From assembly GCA_016192425.1 (NCBI GenBank), contig JACPUE010000011.1, positions 1-64,000 of the forward strand: a DNA stretch of 64,000 bases, in the 5' to 3' direction. Each line of letters starts with the position of its first letter. Within the stretch, counting starts at the first letter, position 1. This DNA is from Burkholderiales bacterium. Lineage in GTDB: Bacteria; Pseudomonadota; Gammaproteobacteria; Burkholderiales; Burkholderiaceae_C. This document shows positions 57,001 to 64,000 of the stretch, in pieces. Under the pieces are notes generated by a model, which saw nothing but the letters and a program-made list of their open reading frames with translations, searched no databases and was not told the origin of the DNA. The translations under genes and the position numbers were made by a program.

Positions 57001-60000
57001 CATCGGGCTGGCTGTCTGGCTCGAGGCGGTGCGCCAATGCCTCGGCCGCGCGCCGCAGCGCCGGCCGGGACCGCGCCGAGAGCACCAGCAACTCGGCGGC
57101 GCGCCCGTCGTCACCCGGCGTCGCGGTGAGCGACGCGGGCGCCGCCTCGACAACGAGGTGCGCGGCCGTGCCGCCGGCGCCGAAGGCATTGATGCCCATG
57201 CGCGGAAGGTCGGCCGCCGTGAGCGGCAGCCTGTCCTGCCCGGTCTGGACCACGGCCCGCGCGTCGGCCAGGCCCAGTTGCGGATTGATGGCGTCGCCGG
57301 TGAGCGTGGACACCAGGGTGCGATGTTCCAACTGCAGCACCACCTTGAACAGCTGAGCCATGCCTGCCGCGGCCTCGGCATGCCCGATGTTGGGCTTGAC
57401 GGAGCCCAGCCGCAGCGGTTCGCCCTGCCGCTGTCGGGTGTGATAACCCGTTTTCAGCGCGTCCACCTCGGCGGCATCGGTGACCTCGTCGCCGCTGCAT
57501 TGCAGCTCGACATAGACCACCGAATCCGCGGCGAGGCCGGCGGCATCAAGCGCCTTGCCCATCACGCGGCTCTGCCCGCGGGACGACGGCGCGAAGTAGT
57601 TCAGCGTGTGGCCCGCATGCCCGACGGCACTGCCGCGGATCACGGCGTGGATGGTGTCGCCGTCCTGCAGTGCGGCCGCCAGCGGCTTGAGCACCACCGA
57701 GGCCACGCCCTCGCCCGCGAGGAAGCCCCGGCCACCGGCGCCGAAGCTGCGGCTGGTGCCGTCCTCGCTGATCAGCCGGCCCTGCGCCAGCGTCTGCATC
57801 CGGGAGGGATGCAGGTTGAGGTTGACGCCGCCGGCCACGGCCATGGCGCACTCCCCGCTGCGCAGGCTCTCGCAGGCCATGTGCAGCGCCACCAGCGACG
57901 ACGAGCACATGGTGTCGACCGACAGGCTCGGCCCGGTCAGGCCCAGCGCATGCGACACCCGGTTCGCGATCGATGCGAACGACAGCGTGGCGGCCTGGGG
58001 CTGCCCGGCGAGCGACTGCTCGAATCCCACCAGGTTGTAGCTGGCGGCGGTGACGCCGACGAAGACGCCCACCTCCAGGCCGGCGCGGCCGCGTTCGGCC
58101 AGCCAGCGGTCATTGCCGTAGCCGGCGTCTTCGAGGGCATGCCAGCACGACATCAGGAACAGGCGCTCCTGCGGATCGATGACCTCGGCATGCAATGGCG
58201 AGATGCCGAAGTACCCAGGGTCGAAGAGCTCGACACCGTTGAGGAAGGCACCCCAGCCCTGCGGCGCGTGGGCGTCCGCGGCGGCCCCCTTGTCCGGCCA
58301 ACGGCGGGCCGGACCAGCGTTGTCGGCGCGCTGGCCAGCCTTCAGCAGTTGCCAGAAGGCGTCCACCGAATCGGCACCCGGAAAGCGGCAGGCCATACCG
58401 ACGATGGCGATGCCGCCCTGATCGGCGCGACCCGCGGGGCTCGTGGCCGCAATCGTGGCCGCAATCGTGGCCGGAATCGTGGCGGGCAAGGCTGCAGGCC
58501 GCAGCACGGGCGAGGCCGGCGGCGATGCGTGCGGCGGCAATGCGTGCGGAGATGCGGCCGCGGCATCGGCCACGCGCGGCGGTGCCGCGATCGCCTGGTC
58601 ATCGGCCGTCGCCACGGCAGCGCCGGGCGCGTGCCCGGCGTCGGCCGCCACCCAGGCCACGAGCGCATCGCGCTGCGTGGCCAGGAAGTGGGCGGCGAGC
58701 GCATCGATGGTGGGATGGTCGAAAAACATCGCATTCCGGACATCGGCGAAGCGCTCGGCCAGCAGCCCCACGAGCTGCGTGACCGAGATCGAGTCGACGC
58801 CGTAGGTGGCGAGCGACTCCTCGGCATCAATCTGCCCCTGCGGCACCTGCAGCAAGCCGCCGACGAGCTGCCCGAGCGCCGCCACACCCAGGCGGTGGAG
58901 CGCGGCATCGTCCAGCCCGCCGGCGCCCGTGCCGGCCGGCAACGCCGCCGGTGCCGACCGCGCGGTCACCCGTTCGGCGCCACCGTCGCGCGGGGGCCGG
59001 GCGGGCGGCAGCGGGGCCGTCGTCTTGAGCAGCGCCAGCTGGCGGTGCGGCCCGCGGAGCAAGGCCTCCAGGGCCTGCCAGCCTTCGTCGGGCTCGATCG
59101 AGGCCAGGCCGTACTGCTTCATGCGCGCCTCGTAGGCCTCACCGGCGGCCACGCCGACGCTTCCCCACCAACCCCAGTTCATCACCTTCACGCAGCAGGC
59201 CCCATGCCGGCCCAGAGCCTGCACGAACGCGTCCTTGAACACGCAGCCAGCCGCGTAATTGCTTTGCCCCGGGCTCCTGAAGAAGCTCTGCACGGACGAG
59301 AAGAACAACGCGAAGTCCAGATCGAGCGCGCCGAAGACCTGCGCCATGCGCACGCTGACGTCCACCTTCGACGCCAGGCTCGCGGCGAAGCGCGCCTCGT
59401 CCATGCCAGCGAGCCCCTGGTCACCGAGCACCAGCGCCGACTGCACCACGCCGTGGATGCGGCCGAAACGGCGCTGGACCTCGTCGCAGGCCGCCTGCAG
59501 GGCCGCGCGGTCGGTGGCATCGGCGGCGATGTAGTGCGGCGCCGGCCCGTGCTGCGACAGCCGGTCGATGGCCGACCGAATGCCCGCATCGGCGGCACGG
59601 CGCCCGATCCACACCACCTGCGCGCCATGTTGGCGCAGCACGTGTTCGCTCCAGGCCTGGCCGATGCCGCCGGCACCGCCGATGACCACGTACACGCCGT
59701 GCTGGCGGTACGCCGGAGCCGTGTCCAGCGCGGGCGTCACCGGCCGCAGGTGCTGTCGGTACCAGCGGCCACCGCGCCATGCCCAGGTGTTGCCCTGGGG
59801 GTCGGCCGACAAGGCCAGCACATCGGCCAGCGGCCAGGGCTGTTCCACGGGCAGGTCGATGGTCCGCACGCGCCAGTTCGGGTACTCCTTGGCCAGCGCG
59901 CCGACCAGGCCATGGAGGGCGGCGTGATCCGGGTGGATGGGCTCGCCTTCCAGCACGGCATGGGTCTGCGAGGTCAGCACGCTCCAATGCAGGGTCTTGG

Positions 60001-63000
60001 CGCCGAAGCCGACATCCAGCAACGCCTTGATCACCCGAAAACCGTGCAGCACACCGTGCTGCTGGGCCTCAATCAGCGCGTCGTCCGCAGGCCCTTGCGC
60101 CTGCGCCTCGGGCGCGATCCACACCACGTGCTCGAACGCATCATGGGCGGCCAGCGCATCGGCGATCGCGCCCTGGCGGTCGCCCGGCGCGAAATCAGCC
60201 ACCTGCAGCGAGGGGCAATGCCGACGCAGCACCGCGTGCTGCATGGCCGTGCCGCCGATGACGAGCACGCCACCGGCCAGCGGCGGCGCCGTGCCCGGAG
60301 CTGCCACGGCTTCCCACTCGGGCGCCAGCAGCGTGAGCTGGGCGGCCGCCACGCCGCCGCGCGCGGCCGGCGCCGCCTGCGCGTTGGCGCCACGCTCGAT
60401 CCGGGGCGCCGCCTTGGGCACGCCCGCGTCGCGGTCGAGCCAGTAGGCCTCACCGGCAAACGGGTAGGTGGGCAGGCTCACGCGCCGCGGCCGGTGCTGC
60501 GTGTCGAGGTCGTAGAGGCGGTGCCAGTCGAACACCATGCCCTTGACCCAAAGGTCGAGCACGTTGCCGAACTTGCCGCGCTCGACCCATTTGCCGACGG
60601 CCTCCTGCATCTCCTCGTCGGCCGCGAACACGGCCATGGCCTCGCGGTTGTGGCGCACATGGCCGCGGTAGAGGTCTTCGATCGCCTCCTCGTCGGCCAG
60701 GAAGGCGGTGAGCTTGTGCTGCAGCTCTGCCATCGAGCGCGCCAGCAAGGCCAGCCGCTCTTCCATCGGCTCGCGGCCCACCTGCAGCGTGAAGGCCAGG
60801 TCGGCCAGGCGCTCGTCGCCCCAGCCGCCGACCGCGAGGGCCGCGAGCAAGTGGCGCACGCGCTCGCGCAAGCGATCTTCGTTGCGCGCCGACAGAACCA
60901 CCAGCGCGGCGCCGGTGGGCACCGCTGTCTCGTGCGGCAGGGTGTCGACGTACTCCTCGATCACCACGTGGGCATTCGAACCCCCGGCGCCGAACGACGA
61001 GATGCCGGCACGCCGGGGCAGTTCCACGGCGCGCCCGTCCACGTCGATGACCGGCCGCTTCCATTCGGCCAGCTCGCGCTGCACGACGAAGGGCGTGGCC
61101 CCGAAGTCGATGTGCGGGTTGGGCGGATCGCTGTGCAGGCTGGGTGCGATGCGGCCATGCTGCAACTGCAGCAACACCTTGGTGATGCCGGCGATGCCGG
61201 CCGCGCTTTCGCAATGGCCGATGTTCGACTTCACCGAACCGATGGCGCAGAACTGCCGCGCCTGCGTGCTTTGCCCGAACGCCCGGCTCAGTGCCGCGAT
61301 CTCGATGGGGTCGCCCAACGGCGTCCCGGTGCCATGGGCCTCCAGGTAGCTGATGGTGCGGGCCTCGATGCCCGCATCGTGCAGCGCGGTGGAGATCACC
61401 GCCGCCTGCGACAGCGGATTGGGCACGGTGTAGCCATTGGTCCGACCGCCGTGGTTCAGCGCCGTGGCCTTGACCACGCCGTAGACGTGATCGCCGTCGG
61501 CGATGGCCTGGGCCAGCGGCTTGAGCGCGATGACGCCCACGCCCTCGCCGTCGATGAAGCCGTCGGCGCCGTCGCCGAAGGCGCGGCAACGGTCGCCGGC
61601 CGAGAGCATGCCCATGGCCGAGAGCGTGACGAACTGCGAGGGGTGGACGATCAGGTTGACGCCGCCGACCAGCGCCGCATCACAGGCCCCCGAGCGCAGG
61701 CTCTCCATCGCCAGGTGCAGCGCGGTCAACGACGATGAACACGCCGTGTCCACCGCCATGCTCGGTCCGTGGAAGTCGAACAGGTACGAGACCCGGTTGG
61801 CGATCGACCAATAACGCGCACCGCCGCTGTACTGCCCGTTCATCACGCCGGCGAAGACGCCTACCTTGCCGCCGGCGGCCAGGGTGCCCGGCGTATAGCC
61901 GGCATCCTCGATGCTGGCGTAGGCCTCCAGCAGGAACAGGCGCTCCTGCGGGTCGATGAACTGCGCGTCACGCGGCGAGATGTTGAAGAACAGCGGGTCG
62001 AAATGGTCATGCCCGTCGATGAAGCCACCCCACTTGCTGTAGCTCTTGCCCAGGCGCCCCCGCTCGGGGTCGAAATGCACATCGGCATCCCATCGGCCGG
62101 CTGGCACCTCGGTGATGCAGTTGCGCCCTTCGGCGAGGTTGCGCCAGAACTCGCTCACATTGCGCGCCTGCGCATAGCGGCCCGACAGGCCGACGATGGC
62201 CACGTCGTGGCGCAGCGTGGGCAGGTGAGGCAGCGTCGCCCCCGCCTGCCCCGCCTGCGGGTGGCTGCTGCCGCGCCGCAGGCGGTTGGGCACGGCCCGT
62301 GCCGACATCGCCGGCACCTGCGCGCTGGCGGCCGCCGGCGCCCGCGTGGCGGCCGAAGCCCCCACGCTGCCCGGGCCGAGCTTCAGCACCTTCGCCATCG
62401 CCTGGGGTTGGGTCTGCAGGAAGTGGCTCACCAGTTCGTCGATGCTGCGGTACTCGAAGAACAGCGTGCTGCTCACGCCCTGGAACTCGCCCTGCAGCAC
62501 CTTGGTCATCTCGACCACCAGGATCGAGTCGATGCCATAGGTCTCCAGCGGCTCGGCGCTGTTGATCCGCTGCACCGGCAGCTTCAGCGCCTTCGACAGC
62601 AGCCCCTTGAAGTAGGCCACGGCCTTGTCGCGCAGGGCGCCGCCCTCGGTAGGCGCCGCCTCTTGCTCGCGGCGGCGGGCCTGCGGCGCCGGGCCTCGGG
62701 CAATCGCCGCGGCCGGGGCGGACGGGGCCACGTCGACAGGGGTCGAAGCGGCCACCGCGGCGGCGGCGGCCGGGCCGCGCGCTGCGGTCACGGCAGCGGC
62801 CACACCCTCCAGCGCCTGGCGCACCACGCCATCGCTCTCGGCCGCGATGATCTGCTGACCCAGCGCCGCCTGTTCGCCCGCGGGAGTGAGCACGGCGCGG
62901 AAGCCTTCATCCTCCAGCACTGCACGCCAGCTGGCCGCCGACAGCCCCGGGCAGCCCGGAATGCGCAGCTCCGCATCCTCATACAGCCACCAGCCTTCGA

Positions 63001-64000
63001 GCAGCCCGAAGCTCAGGTGCGTGAACAGGTGGCTGCTGCTGATCTCGTTGAGCAGCAGCACGCCGTTCGTGCGCAGCGCCGCCTTGGCGTTGCGCACGCT
63101 GTGCCGGATGTTCGGCGTGGCGTGCAGCACATTGGTGGCCACCACCAGGTCGTAGCGCCCGGCCTCGATGCCCTGGCCGGCCAGCGGCCGGCCGATGTCG
63201 AACAAGCGGTACTGCAGGTACGGATTGGCCGGCCCGTACTGCGCCTCGGCGTGGAATAAGAAGGCCTTGGAGAGGTCGGTGTAGCAATACTCGTCGATGT
63301 GCGCCGCATACGGTCGCAGGCGCTCGAACAGCAGCACGCTGCTGCCGCCGGTGCCCGCACCGATCTCCAGCAGACGCAGCCGCGCCTGCGGATCCTGCCG
63401 CAGCCGCGCCTGCACGAACGCCACCACCGCGTCGGCCAGCAACTGGTTGAAGTGGTCGGCCACCGGGTTGTCCTTGTAGACCCCCTCCACCAGGCGCATC
63501 GACGACTCAGGGAACATCACATCCGTGGCCGACACGCGGCCGCTCAGAATATCGGGTAGGGCCTGGAGGGTGGTTTCCACCAGCGTCGCCTGCGCCCTCA
63601 GGCCCGGCGTGTCCGGCCACGAGGCCTTGCGCTGCGCCCACTCGGCCCAGGCCACCTGGAGATCGACCACACGCATGCCCTGCGTCTCGGCCCGCTGGCC
63701 ATCGAACCGCAGATCGCCCCGCTCGGCCAGGGCCCGCAGCGTCTGCTCGAGCCAGCGCAGGTACAGCGGCCGCAGCCCCAGCACCCCGGCCACCTCGGCC
63801 ACCGTGCCCTGAACGCCTGCCTTCAGCCCCAGCGCCTGCATTTGCCCGCACAGCAATTGGCCCAGGATCTCGCGCAGCGCCGCGTCTACGGTCGCGCCCG
63901 CGGACACCGGCCCTGGCAGCGCGCGCGAAGGCGCCTGCCCGATGGCATCCACCAGCGACGGGTACTCCTGCGCGAACAGCTGCACCGTGTCGGTCGGCGC
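54002..64000 (-). CDS. Large trans-AT type polyketide synthase, 5' end outside window
   Basis: Reading frame open to the window edge; residues are counted from the codon ending at 63985, giving 3327 visible residues. Order: C-methyltransferase (about 130-400; SAM motif LLEIGAGTGGSS at 206-217); ACP1 (Ser487, YGIDSI); KS1 (591-1015; Cys749 in DTACSSS, His884 in HGTGT, KSNIGH); docking linker ending LPTYPFAGEAYW; KR (about 1200-1640; GGAGGIG, Tyr1577 in SNYAAG); ACP2 (Ser1732, YGVDSI); KS2 (1857-2279; Cys2027, but Gln2162 in place of the first catalytic His); linker; methyltransferase-like segment (about 2490-2890); ACP3 (Ser2960, GLSSL); alpha/beta-hydrolase (about 3070-3310; Cys3141, Asp3259, His3287). 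No acyltransferase domain, so a trans-acting AT is needed. Stop is TAG at 54002-54004, abutting a broken recombinase. Confidence 0.9.
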   Translation of the reverse strand, partial: APTDTVQLFAQEYPSLVDAIGQAPSRALPGPVSAGATVDAALREILGQLLCGQMQALGLKAGVQGTVAEVAGVLGLRPLYLRWLEQTLRALAERGDLRFDGQRAETQGMRVVDLQVAWAEWAQRKASWPDTPGLRAQATLVETTLQALPDILSGRVSATDVMFPESSMRLVEGVYKDNPVADHFNQLLADAVVAFVQARLRQDPQARLRLLEIGAGTGGSSVLLFERLRPYAAHIDEYCYTDLSKAFLFHAEAQYGPANPYLQYRLFDIGRPLAGQGIEAGRYDLVVATNVLHATPNIRHSVRNAKAALRTNGVLLLNEISSSHLFTHLSFGLLEGWWLYEDAELRIPGCPGLSAASWRAVLEDEGFRAVLTPAGEQAALGQQIIAAESDGVVRQALEGVAAAVTAARGPAAAAAVAASTPVDVAPSAPAAAIARGPAPQARRREQEAAPTEGGALRDKAVAYFKGLLSKALKLPVQRINSAEPLETYGIDSILVVEMTKVLQGEFQGVSSTLFFEYRSIDELVSHFLQTQPQAMAKVLKLGPGSVGASAATRAPAAASAQVPAMSARAVPNRLRRGSSHPQAGQAGATLPHLPTLRHDVAIVGLSGRYAQARNVSEFWRNLAEGRNCITEVPAGRWDADVHFDPERGRLGKSYSKWGGFIDGHDHFDPLFFNISPRDAQFIDPQERLFLLEAYASIEDAGYTPGTLAAGGKVGVFAGVMNGQYSGGARYWSIANRVSYLFDFHGPSMAVDTACSSSLTALHLAMESLRSGACDAALVGGVNLIVHPSQFVTLSAMGMLSAGDRCRAFGDGADGFIDGEGVGVIALKPLAQAIADGDHVYGVVKATALNHGGRTNGYTVPNPLSQAAVISTALHDAGIEARTISYLEAHGTGTPLGDPIEIAALSRAFGQSTQARQFCAIGSVKSNIGHCESAAGIAGITKVLLQLQHGRIAPSLHSDPPNPHIDFGATPFVVQRELAEWKRPVIDVDGRAVELPRRAGISSFGAGGSNAHVVIEEYVDTLPHETAVPTGAALVVLSARNEDRLRERVRHLLAALAVGGWGDERLADLAFTLQVGREPMEERLALLARSMAELQHKLTAFLADEEAIEDLYRGHVRHNREAMAVFAADEEMQEAVGKWVERGKFGNVLDLWVKGMVFDWHRLYDLDTQHRPRRVSLPTYPFAGEAYWLDRDAGVPKAAPRIERGANAQAAPAARGGVAAAQLTLLAPEWEAVAAPGTAPPLAGGVLVIGGTAMQHAVLRRHCPSLQVADFAPGDRQGAIADALAAHDAFEHVVWIAPEAQAQGPADDALIEAQQHGVLHGFRVIKALLDVGFGAKTLHWSVLTSQTHAVLEGEPIHPDHAALHGLVGALAKEYPNWRVRTIDLPVEQPWPLADVLALSADPQGNTWAWRGGRWYRQHLRPVTPALDTAPAYRQHGVYVVIGGAGGIGQAWSEHVLRQHGAQVVWIGRRAADAGIRSAIDRLSQHGPAPHYIAADATDRAALQAACDEVQRRFGRIHGVVQSALVLGDQGLAGMDEARFAASLASKVDVSVRMAQVFGALDLDFALFFSSVQSFFRSPGQSNYAAGCVFKDAFVQALGRHGACCVKVMNWGWWGSVGVAAGEAYEARMKQYGLASIEPDEGWQALEALLRGPHRQLALLKTTAPLPPARPPRDGGAERVTARSAPAALPAGTGAGGLDDAALHRLGVAALGQLVGGLLQVPQGQIDAEESLATYGVDSISVTQLVGLLAERFADVRNAMFFDHPTIDALAAHFLATQRDALVAWVAADAGHAPGAAVATADDQAIAAPPRVADAAAASPHALPPHASPPASPVLRPAALPATIPATIAATIAATSPAGRADQGGIAIVGMACRFPGADSVDAFWQLLKAGQRADNAGPARRWPDKGAAADAHAPQGWGAFLNGVELFDPGYFGISPLHAEVIDPQERLFLMSCWHALEDAGYGNDRWLAERGRAGLEVGVFVGVTAASYNLVGFEQSLAGQPQAATLSFASIANRVSHALGLTGPSLSVDTMCSSSLVALHMACESLRSGECAMAVAGGVNLNLHPSRMQTLAQGRLISEDGTSRSFGAGGRGFLAGEGVASVVLKPLAAALQDGDTIHAVIRGSAVGHAGHTLNYFAPSSRGQSRVMGKALDAAGLAADSVVYVELQCSGDEVTDAAEVDALKTGYHTRQRQGEPLRLGSVKPNIGHAEAAAGMAQLFKVVLQLEHRTLVSTLTGDAINPQLGLADARAVVQTGQDRLPLTAADLPRMGINAFGAGGTAAHLVVEAAPASLTATPGDDGRAAELLVLSARSRPALRRAAEALAHRLEPDSQPDGSRLRLCDVAHTLRVGRRAFAHRLAWVAHSPDSAAQALRAWLDGADDARVVCSAEAGAAPAAGEGATLASAAADDLQALARRWVAGATVDWGAGPWAGGPRRRVSLPGAPFELRAFWPGAGREEARAPAGPASPAPTPKPPRQAALARHPAPEAPAKAVVGAVGAAPKLLQSASTVADIERYIEEQVSGVAEYLRLTTVGIVYAVFSDKGVAFEERRAPDGSFALYLRLPSGAMEAADRLAAYLAQPQGAAGLGGRRQQLMGLATHVVARVRERLSASGRPGLVRLGAASPDVTGMMAAYIVKRMMATPFLVSDPTGLRLALPASVRSRKDLDQLRSQYDIGLRALPESQPYCELLAAILSGMLDGVRPGPEHLAAAFSRLAGMLTADSKLAFVHRLAASMYLAERGAGQEQLSMLMIGAGGMEFIAALAESAAPGVPVSCRMVSGWSPVAQAMVERGREQVPGVDFSALTPLVPGALLERLEGCHFDLVVVNLQDPCASEAADLLERRAAAGEADGLVFVVGPVECDGLRLIMDLTDLWPPVAGKRLPDAQALQAALRRAGYRQQAISAPQLSAFVRDAAPPSDADPAQDAGQAAEREAIHGLVLRTCADAVGDDVALDPARDLATAGLSSLTWGLVFARLQQRYGASVDVGLFGVAAGEALSVDLLARRLADRHLGSEPAGTVAVPSVPDDLHERVLQRLLAAGRSETALDHAARLSRGEFVSSRGQTCEYFECGQGPALIFLTALAFGKSIWDDQIREFGADHRLIFPHLPGHAGSVYTGVGFSFEDLADDLIELMDALGIEQVHLVGWCVAGNIAQLAALRHPRRLASLTLVCTTPTDARMRGVSQKDLEDYSDSPLLTYQMEFSNIYGADFLAPEVTRSLSIIRQCHLTVDPQALMNFISSLFTFDTRSRLQEIEVPTLVVAGSHDIAFPIDQVALLKKGIDHARFVVVEQAGHLPFLNAPDAFNKALRALLSAVDRRPRRAPRIAGRFSESAG
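54050..54780 (-). other. Terminal alpha/beta-hydrolase (thioesterase-like) domain with Cys nucleophile
   Basis: The fold is recognisable from LIFLTALAFGKSIWDDQ, FPHLPGHAGS and the nucleophile elbow LVGWCVAGNIAQLA. The GxSxG position holds Cys3141 (codon 54563-54565). The acid is Asp3259 in VAGSHDIAFP and the base His3287 in EQAGHLPFLN. It is the last domain of the PKS, in the chain-release position. Confidence 0.85.
57142..58415 (-). other. KS2 domain with altered active site (KS0 candidate)
   Basis: The nucleophile Cys2027 (codon 57905-57907) is in DTMCSSS, and the second His (KPNIGH, residue 2202) is kept. The HGTGT motif is replaced by QCSGD, with Gln2162 (codon 57500-57502). The Cys-to-Gln distance is 135 residues, identical to the Cys-to-His distance in KS1, so the substitution is positional and not an alignment artefact. 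Such a KS is expected to accept and pass chains without condensation. Confidence 0.8.

Noticed and set aside
55817-61738. A 1,973-codon open frame on the plus strand, opposite the PKS
   Set aside because: It mirrors the codon structure of the GC-rich PKS gene, has no recognisable domains and reads as His/Arg/Gly-rich shadow sequence.

Overview
The window is high-GC DNA with dense, overlapping operons. The gene set is typical of a Burkholderiales bacterium, most likely Comamonadaceae (Acidovorax-like): dapC-dapD-pilU-dapE-prmB, smc-zipA-ligA, a class I phaC-phaA-phaB operon with an intracellular PHA depolymerase, and a prpC-acnD-prpF methylcitrate cluster with a divergent short-chain-acyl-CoA-type regulator. 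This placement rests on gene order and protein family recognition; no rRNA or tRNA gene is present to confirm it.

Layout. 1-5.2 kb: tRNA dihydrouridine synthase, PHA depolymerase, RnfB-like ferredoxin, and a chemoreceptor with an unusual C-terminal sensor. 5.4-12.8 kb: a co-directional run for lysine/diaminopimelate biosynthesis (dapC, dapD, dapE) interleaved with a type IV pilus ATPase, followed by a ribosomal-protein methyltransferase and an ABC-F ATPase. 12.9-17.1 kb: a possible mini-ORF, a bidirectional terminator and the phaCAB operon. 17.1-22.0 kb: small membrane protein, PgeF, FAH-family hydrolase, Nudix hydrolase, class A penicillin-binding protein. 22.4-24.6 kb: a three-gene, AT-richer operon of unknown function (first gene probably TIGR04255 family), the clearest unexplained insertion in the core half. 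24.8-32.5 kb: patatin, ligA, zipA, smc. 32.7-35.8 kb: an exported DUF1800/DUF1501 pair. 35.9-43.5 kb: propionate catabolism by the AcnD/PrpF branch. 43.5-48.8 kb: a LysR remnant, then a MarR-controlled tripartite EmrAB-type efflux operon closed by a terminator.

48.85-54.0 kb is a scrapyard of mobile DNA: a group II intron remnant, an intact group II intron with its reverse transcriptase, an integrase truncated at both ends, a ParDE toxin-antitoxin pair, a resolvase stub and a second broken tyrosine recombinase. It abuts the 3' end of a very large trans-AT type polyketide synthase gene (54.0-64.0 kb, 5' end outside the window). The PKS has visible domains MT-ACP-KS-KR-ACP-KS0-(MT-like)-ACP-hydrolase. 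The second KS has lost its first catalytic histidine, and the terminal alpha/beta-hydrolase carries Cys instead of Ser as nucleophile. This is the most promising candidate for new chemistry.

A further signal cuts across the core region: at least eleven copies of one roughly 55-bp palindromic repeat, several lying in frame inside conserved genes (dapE, prmB, the ABC-F gene, pgeF, ligA twice, the 3' end of acnD).
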